Notes: generated by a model from the letters alone, not told the origin. 64,000 nt of DNA from Ammoniphilus sp. YIM 78166 (GCF_004522215.1 NZ_SDLR01000001.1:434001-498000), one strand, 5' to 3'; counted from the stretch's first letter, positions 51,577 through 60,764 are shown. Program-made: numbers and translations.

Positions 51577-52014
51577 ATGAGTAAATATGCATTAATTGAC
51601 ATGGAAAATGGTGGACAAGTTAAAATCCAGCTTCACGAAAAAGAAGCTCCAGGAACCGTAGGAAACTTTGAAAAGCTGGCAAATGAAGGATTTTATAACG
51701 GTCTAACGTTCCACCGTGTTATTCCAGGCTTCGTAGCCCAAGGCGGATGCCCACACGGAACAGGTACAGGCGGACCTGGTTACACCATCCCTTGTGAAAC
51801 AGCAGGGAACCCTCATAAGCATGAAAGAGGCGTTCTGGCCATGGCGCATGCTGGGAAAAACACGGGAGGAAGCCAATTCTACCTTACGTACGACGCTTTC
51901 CCTCATCTTGATGGCGTTCATACCGTGTTTGGTAAGATTGTTGAAGGTATGGATGTAGTGGACAAGATAAAGCAAGGCGATAAGATGAAAGAAGTAAAGG
52001 TTGTCGCTGAATAA
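51577..52014 (+). CDS. ppiB: Peptidyl-prolyl cis-trans isomerase, cyclophilin type
   Basis: A 145-residue cytosolic cyclophilin with [15 protein letters not shown], the catalytic Arg in that run, [17 protein letters not shown] and [26 protein letters not shown] about 11 nt upstream supports ATG 51577; the frame extends upstream to 51541. A TATAAT at 51527 just after TTGACA at 51514 suggests a promoter but the pair is too close to be one -35/-10 set. Confidence 0.95.
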   Translation: MSKYALIDMENGGQVKIQLHEKEAPGTVGNFEKLANEGFYNGLTFHRVIPGFVAQGGCPHGTGTGGPGYTIPCETAGNPHKHERGVLAMAHAGKNTGGSQFYLTYDAFPHLDGVHTVFGKIVEGMDVVDKIKQGDKMKEVKVVAE

Positions 52015-52020
52015 TGGAAG

Positions 52021-52058
52021 AGAGGTTGTCCTTTTGCTTAGGACAACCTCTTTTTTTC
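52021..52058 (+). terminator. Terminator after ppiB
   Basis: AGAGGTTGTCC and GGACAACCTCT form a perfect 11-bp stem with a 9-nt loop and T7. Confidence 0.92.
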
Positions 52059-52061
52059 CTA

Positions 52062-52089
52062 TTCATATCAAGGAATTTTGTTGTATAAT
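52062..52089 (+). promoter_or_regulatory. Possible sigma-A promoter of scpAB
   Basis: TATAAT at 52084-52089 preceded by TTG, with a weak TTCATA -35 at 52062 and a 16-nt spacer. Confidence 0.45.
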
Positions 52090-52123
52090 AATCAACAGCC
52101 CAATAGAGCAGGCGGGGATTATT

Positions 52124-52885
52124 ATGGCATATGAAGTGAAGTTAAATTCCTTTGAAGGTCCTCTAGACCTTTTGCTTCACTTGATTGATAAGGCGGAAGT
52201 GGATATATACGATATCCCGATTACGCTTATTACAGAGCAATATATGCAATATCTTTATATCATGCAGGAATTCCAATTGGATATCGCCAGTGAATTTTTA
52301 GTCATGGCAGCGACTCTTCTGGAGATCAAGAGCAAGCTTTTGCTTCCTCGCAAAGAAGAGCCGGCCTTTCAACCCATGTTTGAATTAGAAGAAGACTATG
52401 ATCCACGAATGGAATTGGTAGAACGTCTCCTGGAATATAAAAAGTTTAAATCACTGGCTGAGATGCTTAAGGAGCGAGAAGTAGGGAGAAGTAAGATTTT
52501 TTCCCGCTCTCCCGAGGATCTCAGCTCTTTCGTACCGGCTGAGGAAGAAAACCCTGTAGCGGACGTTACATTATATGACTTAATGGATGCGTTGTCTAAG
52601 GTGTTAACGCAAAAGGTGAACCCGGAAGAAAAGACGATGTCCAAGGTGCATAGAGATGAGGTCTCGGTAAGAGATCGCATCAAGGAACTGCGAACGATGC
52701 TTTCAGCATCAGGGAATCTTCGCTTTTCCCGACTGTTTGATGACAGGCCAACCAAGACGGAAATCGTCACCACCTTTATGGCTATTCTAGAGATGATGCG
52801 CAAGCACGAGATTTCATGTGAGCAGAATGCTTTGTTCGATGATATCGTCATTTCTTTTAGCAAGGGAGGGGGCCAGCATGGATAA
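52124..52885 (+). CDS. scpA: Segregation and condensation protein A
   Basis: Kleisin subunit of the SMC condensin, 253 residues. It starts MAYEVKLNSFEGPLDLLLHL and continues AEVDIYDIPITLITEQY, the SMC neck-binding helices, with a winged-helix C terminus (FMAILEMMRKHEISCEQ). ATG 52124 follows a GCGGGGA SD. scpB starts inside its last codons (8-nt overlap). Confidence 0.95.
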   Translation: MAYEVKLNSFEGPLDLLLHLIDKAEVDIYDIPITLITEQYMQYLYIMQEFQLDIASEFLVMAATLLEIKSKLLLPRKEEPAFQPMFELEEDYDPRMELVERLLEYKKFKSLAEMLKEREVGRSKIFSRSPEDLSSFVPAEEENPVADVTLYDLMDALSKVLTQKVNPEEKTMSKVHRDEVSVRDRIKELRTMLSASGNLRFSRLFDDRPTKTEIVTTFMAILEMMRKHEISCEQNALFDDIVISFSKGGGQHG

Positions 52886-53459
52886 TCGGACGCAATGGAA
52901 AAGTGCCATGGAAGGATTGATTTTTGTTTCGGGGGATGAGGGCATTGAGGCTCGAACCATCTCCCAAATTATGGAGCTTGAGGTAGAGCTTGTCCAAGAA
53001 TTGCTTAACGAATTAAAGGAAGATTTTAAGCAAACATCGCGGGGTGTGCAAATTATTGAAATTGCCGGCGCTTATCAATTAACAACACTCCCTCACCACG
53101 CGGTTTATTACGAAAGACTAGCGACGTCTCCCACCCAAGCTACTCTTTCTCAGGCAGCCTTGGAGACTTTAGCTATCATAGCTTATAAGCAGCCGATTGC
53201 CCGAGCAGAAATTGAAGAAATACGTGGGGTAAAGTGCGAAAAGGCGATTAATACACTGATTGGAAAAAGATTGATTCAGGAAACAGGTAGAGCGGAGACA
53301 CCAGGCAGACCTATTCTATATGGAACAACCAAGGAGTTTATGGATTACTTTGGATTGAGGCATATTGGGGATTTACCTCCGATCCCTGCTGTACAGGTGG
53401 ACGAGGAAGTCGAGCAGGAAGTGGATTTAATCTTCCAGAAATTAAAGGACAAACCTTAA
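52878..53459 (+). CDS. scpB: Segregation and condensation protein B
   Basis: A 193-residue two-winged-helix KITE protein that binds ScpA. It has ALETLAIIAYKQPIARAEIE and IRGVKCEKAINTLIGKRLI, then TGRAETPGRPILYGTTKEF. GGGAGGGGG in the scpA tail is its SD. Length is typical. Confidence 0.95.
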   Translation: MDNRTQWKSAMEGLIFVSGDEGIEARTISQIMELEVELVQELLNELKEDFKQTSRGVQIIEIAGAYQLTTLPHHAVYYERLATSPTQATLSQAALETLAIIAYKQPIARAEIEEIRGVKCEKAINTLIGKRLIQETGRAETPGRPILYGTTKEFMDYFGLRHIGDLPPIPAVQVDEEVEQEVDLIFQKLKDKP

Positions 53460-53468
53460 GTAAAAGCT

Positions 53469-53498
53469 TTGCAGGTTAAAATAAGTTTCTGATATAAT
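53469..53498 (+). promoter_or_regulatory. Sigma-A promoter of a small unknown gene
   Basis: TTGCAG at 53469-53474, an 18-nt spacer and TATAAT at 53493-53498, 33 nt before the start. Confidence 0.65.
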
Positions 53499-53530
53499 AT
53501 TTTCTTAGTTAACATAGAGGAGTGCTAAAG

Positions 53531-53875
53531 ATGATTCAAGAACTATACAATAAGATGCTAGACTATTTGAAGATGGAAGATGAAATTGATTTCAAAGAAT
53601 TTGACCAGTATTATAAGGAAGTTATTGCTGAATTACAGAAGAATTATCAGCAATATGATCAGGAACAAGGTCTTCAAGCTCTGTTTGTTGTAGACAACAT
53701 TAAGACAAACAGCGATTCACGCATGCAACGTAAGTTTGCTGAAGCTAAGAAATACAAGAAAATCTCACAACGAGCACAAATTTGGGTGGAAGCCCTCTTT
53801 ATCCATTTGGTTAAGGGTGGAATGACCGACAAGGAAATCCATGAGAAAATTGAAGCCATGTACGAAGCTGCTTAA
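53531..53875 (+). CDS. Hypothetical small helical protein
   Basis: A 114-residue protein I do not recognise. It is predicted almost fully helical and charged, with many Lys, Glu and Gln, and no membrane segment. Visible features are a Tyr/Gln-rich stretch near residue 40 (NYQQYDQEQGLQALF) and a basic run RKFAEAKKYKKISQRAQ. GAGGAG 8 nt upstream fixes ATG 53531. It has its own sigma-A-like promoter and a strong terminator, so it is a real single-gene unit between scpB and dacB. Confidence 0.78.
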   Translation: MIQELYNKMLDYLKMEDEIDFKEFDQYYKEVIAELQKNYQQYDQEQGLQALFVVDNIKTNSDSRMQRKFAEAKKYKKISQRAQIWVEALFIHLVKGGMTDKEIHEKIEAMYEAA

Positions 53876-53896
53876 GTAAATAAAGAAGACTATGAA

Positions 53897-53935
53897 GGGT
53901 GCCTAGGAGGATAAATTCTCCTCAGGCACCTTTTT
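53897..53935 (+). terminator. Terminator after the small unknown gene
   Basis: GGTGCCTAGGAG facing CTCCTCAGGCACC with a single offset in the stem, followed by TTTTT. Confidence 0.88.
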
Positions 53936-53988
53936 AGTTTGCCGTAGTGAGGGTAGCTTTTGCGCAAGACAATCCTGCCGGGATTCTG

Positions 53989-54016
53989 ACATAACGAATT
54001 GGGATAAGCATATACT
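53989..54016 (+). promoter_or_regulatory. Possible sigma-E promoter of dacB
   Basis: ACATAAC at 53989-53995 and CATATACT at 54009-54016 with a 13-nt spacer resemble sigma-E elements. The -35 is weak. dacB-spmAB is a sigma-E operon in B. subtilis. Confidence 0.35.
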
Positions 54017-54047
54017 TGTACAAACTGCTGTGGTTAAGGAGGACTAA

Positions 54048-55172
54048 ATGAATCGGAGAAAGAAAAGGATTTCCTTTATTATCCTATGTGCTTACCTTAT
54101 TTCCCTGCTCTCCATCCCTGCCGAGGCTGCCCCGGGGATTTCTGCGCAGTCTGCGGCAGTCATTGATGTAGAATCAGGGAGAATTCTTTATCAAAAACAG
54201 GGTTACGAAAAAATGAGAGTGGCAAGCTTAACTAAGATAATGACAGCCATCGTGGCGATTGAAGAAGGCCGATTAAGCGACATGGTGGCCGTGCCGGATC
54301 AGGCGATTGGGACCGAAGGTTCCTCGATTTATTTGCGTCATGGCGAGAAGCTGACACTTGAGCACTTGCTCTACGGGCTGATGCTTCGGTCTGGAAACGA
54401 TGCGGCTGTATCCATTGCTCATCATATCGGGGGTTCTTTAGAGGGCTTCGCCCGATTAATGAATGAGAAAGCAGAATACTTAGGTCTGACCCAAACCCAC
54501 TTTACGAACCCACATGGTTTAGACGATAGCAATAACCATTACTCTACTGCGGTGGATATGGCCAAGATTTCGGCGTATGCCCTTCAAAACGAAGATTTTA
54601 AGCGGATTGTATCGACAAAGGTCATTAATATTCCCCAACATGGAGAAAAATGGGATCGCAAATTAATCAATAAAAATAAAATGCTTCATCTTTATGAAGG
54701 GGCGGACGGGGTAAAGACAGGTTATACGAAGCTGGCAAAACGATGTCTTGTATCTTCAGCTACCCGTGACGGACGCCAGCTCGCGGTTGTCACCCTGAAC
54801 GCACCGAGTGACTGGAGTGACCATGCTCGTCTATTGGATTATGGTTTCAAACAGTTCGAACGAGTAGAACTTGTCGGACTAAAAGAAAATGTGGACGCAA
54901 GCAAAGGTTTATACTCCATTAATGCTTTTTACTATCCGCTAGCGTCAGGAGAAAGACAGAATGTTCGCCGACAGATCGTAATGGAAGAGGGATATAAGGA
55001 ATTGTTGCCGGGCGGAGTAGCGGGTTATCTACATATTTATTTGCGTGACCAGCAGATCGGTCGCATCGGACTAGTCTATGAAGGAGATAAGTCAACACTT
55101 GGTCCCGGAGGTAAGGAGAGTGGCTGGAGCTTTTTATCAATCTTCAAGTCACTCATTTGGGGGGGCTTGTAG
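54048..55172 (+). CDS. dacB: Spore D-alanyl-D-alanine carboxypeptidase DacB
   Basis: Sporulation PBP5* that trims peptide side chains in spore cortex. The 374-residue protein has a signal peptide (about 1-27, ending PAEA), catalytic SLTK at 60-63, SGN in MLRSGNDAAVSIAH and KTG in DGVKTGYTKLAKRC, then a beta-rich C-terminal domain and a hydrophobic tail. AAGGAGG precedes ATG 54048. It is followed directly by spmA. Confidence 0.93.
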   Translation: MNRRKKRISFIILCAYLISLLSIPAEAAPGISAQSAAVIDVESGRILYQKQGYEKMRVASLTKIMTAIVAIEEGRLSDMVAVPDQAIGTEGSSIYLRHGEKLTLEHLLYGLMLRSGNDAAVSIAHHIGGSLEGFARLMNEKAEYLGLTQTHFTNPHGLDDSNNHYSTAVDMAKISAYALQNEDFKRIVSTKVINIPQHGEKWDRKLINKNKMLHLYEGADGVKTGYTKLAKRCLVSSATRDGRQLAVVTLNAPSDWSDHARLLDYGFKQFERVELVGLKENVDASKGLYSINAFYYPLASGERQNVRRQIVMEEGYKELLPGGVAGYLHIYLRDQQIGRIGLVYEGDKSTLGPGGKESGWSFLSIFKSLIWGGL

Positions 55173-55769
55173 ATGGTTAATTTTATTTGGCTTGGCTTAA
55201 TATTAACAGGTATTGTTATTGCAGGAATAAACGGAAGAATCGAAGTCGTCAGTGAGGCTGCCTTTGAAGGAGCGAAAACAGGGGTTACGGTTTGTTTTGG
55301 GCTCATCAGTATATTAGCGTTCTGGCTAGGGATGATGAGAATTGCCGAGGATGCTGGCTTGCTGAAGAAGCTGCAGCGGCTATTAAGTCCTGTCGCTCGG
55401 TTTTTATTTCCGGATGTTCCCAAGGATCATCCTGCAATGGGATACATCTTATCGAACATGAGTGCGAATATGCTTGGCTTGGGTAATGCTGCTACACCGA
55501 TGGGAATTAAGGCGATGCAGGAGCTGCAGAAGCTCAACCCCGATCCTAAAACAGCCACGCCGGCGATGTGTACCTTTCTTGCTCTCAACACTTCAAGTAT
55601 TACGTTGATTCCAACAACCATCATTGCTATTCGGATGAACTATGAATCGGCTAATGCTGTCGAGATCGTGGGAACAACCCTTTTTGCCACCTTCGTATCG
55701 ACAGGTGCCGCCATATTATTGGACAAATACTATCGCCTTCGCAATCGTCGGCCGAAAATAAAGGGGTGA
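55173..55769 (+). CDS. spmA: Spore maturation protein A
   Basis: A 198-residue membrane protein of the nucleoside-recognition/gate fold with about four or five helices. Family runs: MSANMLGLGNAATPMGIKAM and TFLALNTSSITLIPTTIIAI. SpmA and SpmB together affect spore core dehydration. ATG 55173 starts right after the dacB stop. Confidence 0.95.
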   Translation: MVNFIWLGLILTGIVIAGINGRIEVVSEAAFEGAKTGVTVCFGLISILAFWLGMMRIAEDAGLLKKLQRLLSPVARFLFPDVPKDHPAMGYILSNMSANMLGLGNAATPMGIKAMQELQKLNPDPKTATPAMCTFLALNTSSITLIPTTIIAIRMNYESANAVEIVGTTLFATFVSTGAAILLDKYYRLRNRRPKIKG

Positions 55770-55776
55770 AAGTCTA

Positions 55777-56316
55777 TTGTATGAATTAATTAGTTATGCG
55801 TCCGTGTGGGCCATCCCGCTTATTTTAGCTACAATTCTAGTGTATGGGATGTTCAAAAAAGTTCCTGTCTATGAATCTTTTGTAGAAGGAGCGAAGGATG
55901 GATTCGGCACCGCCATTAAGATTATTCCCCATCTGGTCGGTATGCTGGTGGCGATATCTATCTTTAGACAATCGGGGGCTCTAGAGATGATCACATCTTT
56001 TCTGCGACCCGTTTTAGAAGTTTTGCATGTCCCTGGAGAAATCCTCCCCCTAGCCTTGCTGCGACCCATTACAGGGGCAGGAGCTCTCGCTGTGACAACA
56101 GATATCATAGGGACACATGGACCTGATTCGTTTCTCGGAAGACTAGCTTCTACCATGCAAGGATCAACGGACACGACGCTGTATGTGTTAACCGTGTATT
56201 TTGGTGCTGTGGGTATCCGAAATTCCCTTTATGCCTTAAAGGTCGGGCTTCTTGCTGACTTAGCAGGAATTGCAGCCGCCATCTTTATTGTGACCATGGT
56301 GTTTGGTCAAAGCTAG
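55777..56316 (+). CDS. spmB: Spore maturation protein B
   Basis: A 179-residue paired partner of SpmA with a similar gate fold. It contains VPVYESFVEGAKDGFGTAIK and DIIGTHGPDSFLGRLASTMQ and about four helices. TTG 55777 follows AAGGGGTG by 8 nt. Its stop shares the sequence CTAG with the stop of the convergent aldo/keto reductase gene; no terminator was seen there. Confidence 0.93.
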   Translation: MYELISYASVWAIPLILATILVYGMFKKVPVYESFVEGAKDGFGTAIKIIPHLVGMLVAISIFRQSGALEMITSFLRPVLEVLHVPGEILPLALLRPITGAGALAVTTDIIGTHGPDSFLGRLASTMQGSTDTTLYVLTVYFGAVGIRNSLYALKVGLLADLAGIAAAIFIVTMVFGQS

Positions 56317-57173
56317 CGGATGGACCAGTTCTCAGCCTTGACCCAATTATCTGTTTTCCAGCGCAGGACGTCTGGGCGAACTAAGTGAATAATGTCCTTA
56401 AAGAATTCGACCTGTTCGATTTCTGTAAGAGGCGTAAACGCTCTGGCAATCGCGAGGTTTTGCTCCAGCTGTTTCATTGATTCCATCCCCACGATCGTGG
56501 TAGATATAGGTAAGCCCAAGGTGTAGCGCAGCGCTTTTTCATACCACGGAACGAGTTTGCCCAGCGCCATGACCTTCATTCCGATAACCGCTACGCCTCT
56601 CTCATTGGCTCTTGGAACAAATTCATGCAGAAAGCTATAGATGTGATGATCTAAAGCGGACAAGGCAACAAGGGCACTGTCAAACGGATAACGATCAATG
56701 GCCTCGAGCTGGACCTGCGGGTTCGTATGACCGCTAATGCTAATGTGCTTAATCATTCCTTGTTCCTTTGCTTCGAGCATGGCTTCCATGGCTCCGCCTT
56801 TGGCAAAAACCTGATCAAGCTCTTCTTTATACATGATGTTATGAAGTCTCCACTCATCCACATAATCGGTCTGCAGGCGTTTAAAGCTTTTCTCCAATAA
56901 TCTGAGGGATCCCTCTTTCGTTCGATCGTGGGTTTTGGTTGCGATCCACACTTTGGATCTGCGATGACCTAATGCCTTACCTAAGCGCTCTTCAGATTGG
57001 CCATCCGAATAGCTAGGGGCGGTGTCGAAGTATTCAATACCTTGATCGATCGCAGCGTTCACAATGCGGATGGCGTCTTCTTCTGTACAGTCATGCTCAT
57101 CCACGATACGTTGTGCCCCAAAGCTTAAGAGCGGAAACTCGCGTCCTGTCTTTCCAAACGGTTGCTTTTTCAT
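56313..57173 (-). CDS. Aldo/keto reductase
   Basis: NADPH-dependent oxidoreductase with a TIM-barrel fold, 286 residues. The tetrad is seen as Asp in EYFDTAPSYSDGQSEERLG, the following Tyr, Lys in WIATKTHDR and His in EWRLHNIM. The NADP-binding C-terminal part has STTIVGMESMKQLEQNL. It lacks the ferredoxin-like C-terminal extension of some relatives. Minus strand, opposed to spmB and divergent from the EamA gene. Substrate is unknown. Confidence 0.88.
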   Translation of the reverse strand: MKKQPFGKTGREFPLLSFGAQRIVDEHDCTEEDAIRIVNAAIDQGIEYFDTAPSYSDGQSEERLGKALGHRRSKVWIATKTHDRTKEGSLRLLEKSFKRLQTDYVDEWRLHNIMYKEELDQVFAKGGAMEAMLEAKEQGMIKHISISGHTNPQVQLEAIDRYPFDSALVALSALDHHIYSFLHEFVPRANERGVAVIGMKVMALGKLVPWYEKALRYTLGLPISTTIVGMESMKQLEQNLAIARAFTPLTEIEQVEFFKDIIHLVRPDVLRWKTDNWVKAENWSIR

Positions 57174-57250
57174 TAGTCACCCTTCTTTTCTTTATATTTG
57201 TGTCTAGTTTTTCCATTTTTCAAGTTTGATACATGGGGGAGCACACTTCT

Positions 57251-57664
57251 ATGTTTTATTTAAGTTTGTTTTTTGCTACAGTTATCTGGGGGTTAAACGT
57301 CATTATCGATAAGCAGGCCTTACGCACCGGTCATCCTATAGAAGTAAATTTCATAACAACGATGACAACCGCCTTGGTGGTGTGCGTCTATTTTATGATT
57401 GCTAAAAAAAGTGGAGTCCAATTCAACTATACTCCCCAGACCCTAGCGTTTAGCGTGCTGAACGGTTTGTTGATCCCGACTTCGTTTGTTGCCTACTTGT
57501 ACGCTCTGGCTAAAGGCAATGTAAGCCAAGTCGTGATGATCACAGCTACCTCCCCGATAATTGCCATTCTTTTTGCTGTTTTGGCTTTTAATGAGAGTGT
57601 AACCTTGTCGCAGTGGTTAGGGATAATGTGTACGATCTTTGGAATTTTCCTCGTAATCAAGTAG
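57251..57664 (+). CDS. Small EamA-family transporter
   Basis: A 137-residue half-size drug/metabolite transporter with four or five hydrophobic helices, one EamA domain instead of two. It has FFATVIWGLNVIIDKQAL at the N terminus and VVMITATSPIIAILFAVL near the C terminus. It would act as a dimer if functional. ATG 57251 is chosen with GGGGGAG 9 nt upstream over ATG 57233. Substrate is unknown. Confidence 0.8.
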   Translation: MFYLSLFFATVIWGLNVIIDKQALRTGHPIEVNFITTMTTALVVCVYFMIAKKSGVQFNYTPQTLAFSVLNGLLIPTSFVAYLYALAKGNVSQVVMITATSPIIAILFAVLAFNESVTLSQWLGIMCTIFGIFLVIK

Positions 57665-57696
57665 AATAGGTTGAGATCATAAGATAAGGCAGGGTT

Positions 57697-58425
57697 ATGA
57701 ATATGGAAGAGCGACTACAGAAAGTTTTGGCTGCAAGAGGCGTAGCCTCCAGACGCAAGTGTGAGGAGTTAATCTTAGCGGGAAGGGTTATGGTTAACGG
57801 GAAGAAGGTCGACCAACTGGGGTTTAAAGTAGATGATGAGCACGACAAGATCGAGGTTGATGGAAACGTAATCGGCAAGGTTCCATTTGTGTACCTTATG
57901 CTGCACAAGCCTACAGGCGTTATTACTAGCGCAAGTGACCCGCAAGGAAGAAAAGTGGTTACAGATCTGGTCAAGGATATTAAAGAGCGTGTATATCCTG
58001 TGGGGCGTTTGGATTTAGACACATCAGGCCTGCTTTTAATGACAAATGATGGGGAGCTGGCCAATAAAATTGCTCATCCTCGCTTTGAAATTGATAAAGT
58101 TTATTTGGCTACGGTGAAGGGCATTCCCTCAGAGCAAGCGCTAAAGACTCTTCGAGAGGGAGTCATGTTAGAGGACGGTATGACGTATCCGGCTCAAGCC
58201 GAGCTCACGTTTAAGGATCCCCAGTTAAATCAGGCAACGATCAAGCTGACCATCCATGAAGGACGAAACCGCCAAGTGCGAAGAATGTGTCAAGCTGTAG
58301 GGCATCCTGTGGTCAAGCTGAAAAGGGTTCAGCTGGGGTTTCTCACATTAGGGAAATTGGCGCCAAGGCAATATCGGATGTTAACTCCGCAGGAAGTGGA
58401 CAAGCTTCGTCAGCTATTTACTTAG
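57697..58425 (+). CDS. rluB: 23S rRNA pseudouridine synthase RluB
   Basis: Modifies U2605 (E. coli numbering) in 23S rRNA. The 242-residue protein has an N-terminal S4 domain (RLQKVLAARGVASRRKCEEL) and a catalytic domain with YPVGRLDLDTSGLLLMTNDG and its Asp. ATG 57697 and ATG 57703 are both possible; the latter has a better spacing to the AGGCAGGG SD. It precedes the res operon as in B. subtilis. Confidence 0.93.
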   Translation: MNMEERLQKVLAARGVASRRKCEELILAGRVMVNGKKVDQLGFKVDDEHDKIEVDGNVIGKVPFVYLMLHKPTGVITSASDPQGRKVVTDLVKDIKERVYPVGRLDLDTSGLLLMTNDGELANKIAHPRFEIDKVYLATVKGIPSEQALKTLREGVMLEDGMTYPAQAELTFKDPQLNQATIKLTIHEGRNRQVRRMCQAVGHPVVKLKRVQLGFLTLGKLAPRQYRMLTPQEVDKLRQLFT

Positions 58426-58454
58426 GCTTGACAATAGGTCAAAGCCTTTTTTCC
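58424..58454 (+). terminator. Terminator after rluB
   Basis: GGCTTGAC and GGTCAAAGCC with one bulge and a 4-nt loop, followed by T6. Confidence 0.75.
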
Positions 58455-58513
58455 TTTTTTCATACAGGAAATAATCGCCTTAAAGAATGTCATATAAAGT
58501 TCATAAATCGCAT

Positions 58514-58542
58514 TTTCACTGTCAAAATGTTAAAGTTATAAT
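58514..58542 (+). promoter_or_regulatory. Possible promoter of the res operon
   Basis: TTTCAC at 58514-58519 and TATAAT at 58537-58542 with 17-nt spacing in an AT-rich gap. ResD or PhoP sites could lie here but cannot be fixed by eye. Confidence 0.45.
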
Positions 58543-58599
58543 TAAATTAGTTTTACTAGTAATAGATAAATGGATAACCTGGAGTGGAGGGTTTTTGAC

Positions 58600-59127
58600 G
58601 TGAACCGTTCTCGTACACTGATAAGATTTGCAATTCTTGCTGTGATTTTTATTGGAATTGCTGTCGCGCTATACAATGGATTTATTAAAGATAAAGCGGT
58701 CGTTCAAACGGGGCAGCCTGCACCTGACTTTGTCCTAAACACACTGCAAGGCGAAAAGCTCCAGCTCAGTGACTACAGAGGAAAAGGAGTCGTTCTTAAC
58801 TTTTGGGGAACGTGGTGCCAGCCCTGTGAAGCCGAGATGCCGGATTTAGAGAATGCGTATAAGAATTATCAAGATCAGGGTGTAACGGTCATTGGGGTCA
58901 ATATTAGACAGCCGGAAGTCACAGTGAAGCCATTCGTTGAACGTTACCAGCTGACCTTTCCCATTGTGATGGACCGAACCAACGAGATTACTCAGCTATA
59001 TGAAATCGGGCCGATACCGACTACCTATTTCATTGATAAAGATGGGATCGTAAAAAAAATAGTGATTGGCGGCCCAATGTCTGAGGAAACCATTTCAGAG
59101 AATATGAAGCTTATCGTACCAGAATAA
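58600..59127 (+). CDS. resA: Thiol-disulfide oxidoreductase ResA
   Basis: Membrane-anchored thioredoxin-like protein that reduces apocytochrome c cysteines for haem attachment outside the cell. The 175-residue protein has one N-terminal transmembrane helix (about 8-28) and the active site WGTWCQPCE with Cys73 and Cys76. GTG 58600 is chosen because GGAGGG lies upstream and the length matches B. subtilis ResA. The frame extends to ATG 58570, which lacks an SD. Confidence 0.94.
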   Translation: MNRSRTLIRFAILAVIFIGIAVALYNGFIKDKAVVQTGQPAPDFVLNTLQGEKLQLSDYRGKGVVLNFWGTWCQPCEAEMPDLENAYKNYQDQGVTVIGVNIRQPEVTVKPFVERYQLTFPIVMDRTNEITQLYEIGPIPTTYFIDKDGIVKKIVIGGPMSEETISENMKLIVPE

Positions 59128-59138
59128 GGAGTGGTATC

Positions 59139-60764
59139 ATGGAAGACATCAAATGCCAGTGCGGACATGCCAATCCGGTAGGAACTTATATTTGCGAGGC
59201 CTGTGGAAATCCCATTGGAGAAGCAGTAAAAGATAAAGATGCAGTGTTGGATATGCGCTACGAAGGAGCCGCAAGACGATCTCAAACCTATAATAAGACG
59301 ATCGTAGATAAGATATGGAATTTCTTCTCCTCCGTTAAGATTGCTGTTTATATGATCATCGTTGTTCTGCTAGCTTCTATAATAGGGACCGTGTTTCCGC
59401 AAGAAATGTATATTCCTGTACCGAAGCCAGCGAACATCTATTATTCAGAAACTTACGGGACCATAGGTGAACTCTATTATTTATTAGGCTTTCATAATAT
59501 GTATACATCTTGGTGGTATGTGAGTTTGCTGCTTATGATCGGAATTTCGTTAATCGTTTGTAGTATCGACCGCATCATTCCGCTGTATAAAGCGTTAAAC
59601 AAACAGAGAGTAAAGCATAACCCTAATTTTTTAATCCGACAGAAGCTGGCTGCCCAGATCGAAAAACCTGCCCAGTGGAACCAAACGCTAGATAAGATTG
59701 AAGAGCAATTAAAGAAGCGCAGATATTCCATCAAACGAGAAGGGGATGCTCTGCTGGCGGAAAAAGCCCGCTTCAGCCGTTGGGGACCTTATGTTAATCA
59801 TATTGGCTTAATTGTTTTCTTAATAGGTGTATTGCTCCGTCTTGTACCAGGATTTTACCTAGATCAATATGTTTGGGTTCGAGATGGTGAAACAAAAAAA
59901 GTGCCGGACACCCATTATTATGTGAAAAATGATGGCTTTATTATTGAATATTATGCTGACCATGAGTTTCCGCAGGATATTGGATTAGAGGAAGGGGCCA
60001 AAGTGGTAAAGACGTATAAAACCCACGCGGTGCTTTACGAGAATCTTAACCATGGTTTAGCTGGTGCCGAGCCGAAACTAGAAAAAGTAACGGAGCACGA
60101 GATCCTTGTCAACCATCCTTTAAAATATGAAGACCTTCAGTTGTTTCAGGCAGGGCAAAAGCCGAATGCATTATCAGCTTTGAATATGGCGCTGATGAAT
60201 GAAAAAACGGGAGAAGAGCTAGGAAAGTTTAAGATTGACTTGTACAATCCGCAACCTGAGTACCAAATTACCGCGGATACCAAAATACAAATCCTTGAAT
60301 ACTTTCCGGATTTCGAGTTTACAGAGGATAAAAAACCAATCACCAAATCCACGAATCCGGATAACCCTGCTTTCATTGTCAATACCATCACACCAGATAA
60401 TCCAGAAGGAGAAAAATCCTGGATCTTCCTGGGTTCGTATTTGCCAGCTGCAGGTGTAGATAATCTGTATGGATTTAAATTTTCCATGCCAGACCTTACG
60501 AATATTACAGGGCTCATGGTGCGTAAAGATAAGAGTTTGCCGCTGATTTACTTTGGCTGCTTTGTGACGATGATTGGACTTGTAATGGGCTTTTATTGGC
60601 AACATCGCCGTATATGGATCCAGACGGAAGGAAATATCGTTTATTTGGCTGGACATACGAATAAAAACTGGTTTAGTTTAAAAAATGAATTAAAGGCTGT
60701 TATGGATAAAGTGAAAGTCCCTGTCCTCTTAGAGGAAAAAGGGAAAGGAGGAAAAGCATCTTGA
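59139..60764 (+). CDS. resB: Cytochrome c biogenesis protein ResB
   Basis: A 541-residue membrane protein of System II cytochrome c maturation. It starts with a small zinc-ribbon-like segment (CQCGHANPVGTYICEACGNP). Three hydrophobic segments follow (near residues 68-88, 125-145 and 210-232), then a large extracytoplasmic domain and a final helix near 470-490. It forms the haem-handling and ligation complex with ResC. Its stop overlaps the resC TTG start. Confidence 0.94.
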   Translation: MEDIKCQCGHANPVGTYICEACGNPIGEAVKDKDAVLDMRYEGAARRSQTYNKTIVDKIWNFFSSVKIAVYMIIVVLLASIIGTVFPQEMYIPVPKPANIYYSETYGTIGELYYLLGFHNMYTSWWYVSLLLMIGISLIVCSIDRIIPLYKALNKQRVKHNPNFLIRQKLAAQIEKPAQWNQTLDKIEEQLKKRRYSIKREGDALLAEKARFSRWGPYVNHIGLIVFLIGVLLRLVPGFYLDQYVWVRDGETKKVPDTHYYVKNDGFIIEYYADHEFPQDIGLEEGAKVVKTYKTHAVLYENLNHGLAGAEPKLEKVTEHEILVNHPLKYEDLQLFQAGQKPNALSALNMALMNEKTGEELGKFKIDLYNPQPEYQITADTKIQILEYFPDFEFTEDKKPITKSTNPDNPAFIVNTITPDNPEGEKSWIFLGSYLPAAGVDNLYGFKFSMPDLTNITGLMVRKDKSLPLIYFGCFVTMIGLVMGFYWQHRRIWIQTEGNIVYLAGHTNKNWFSLKNELKAVMDKVKVPVLLEEKGKGGKAS

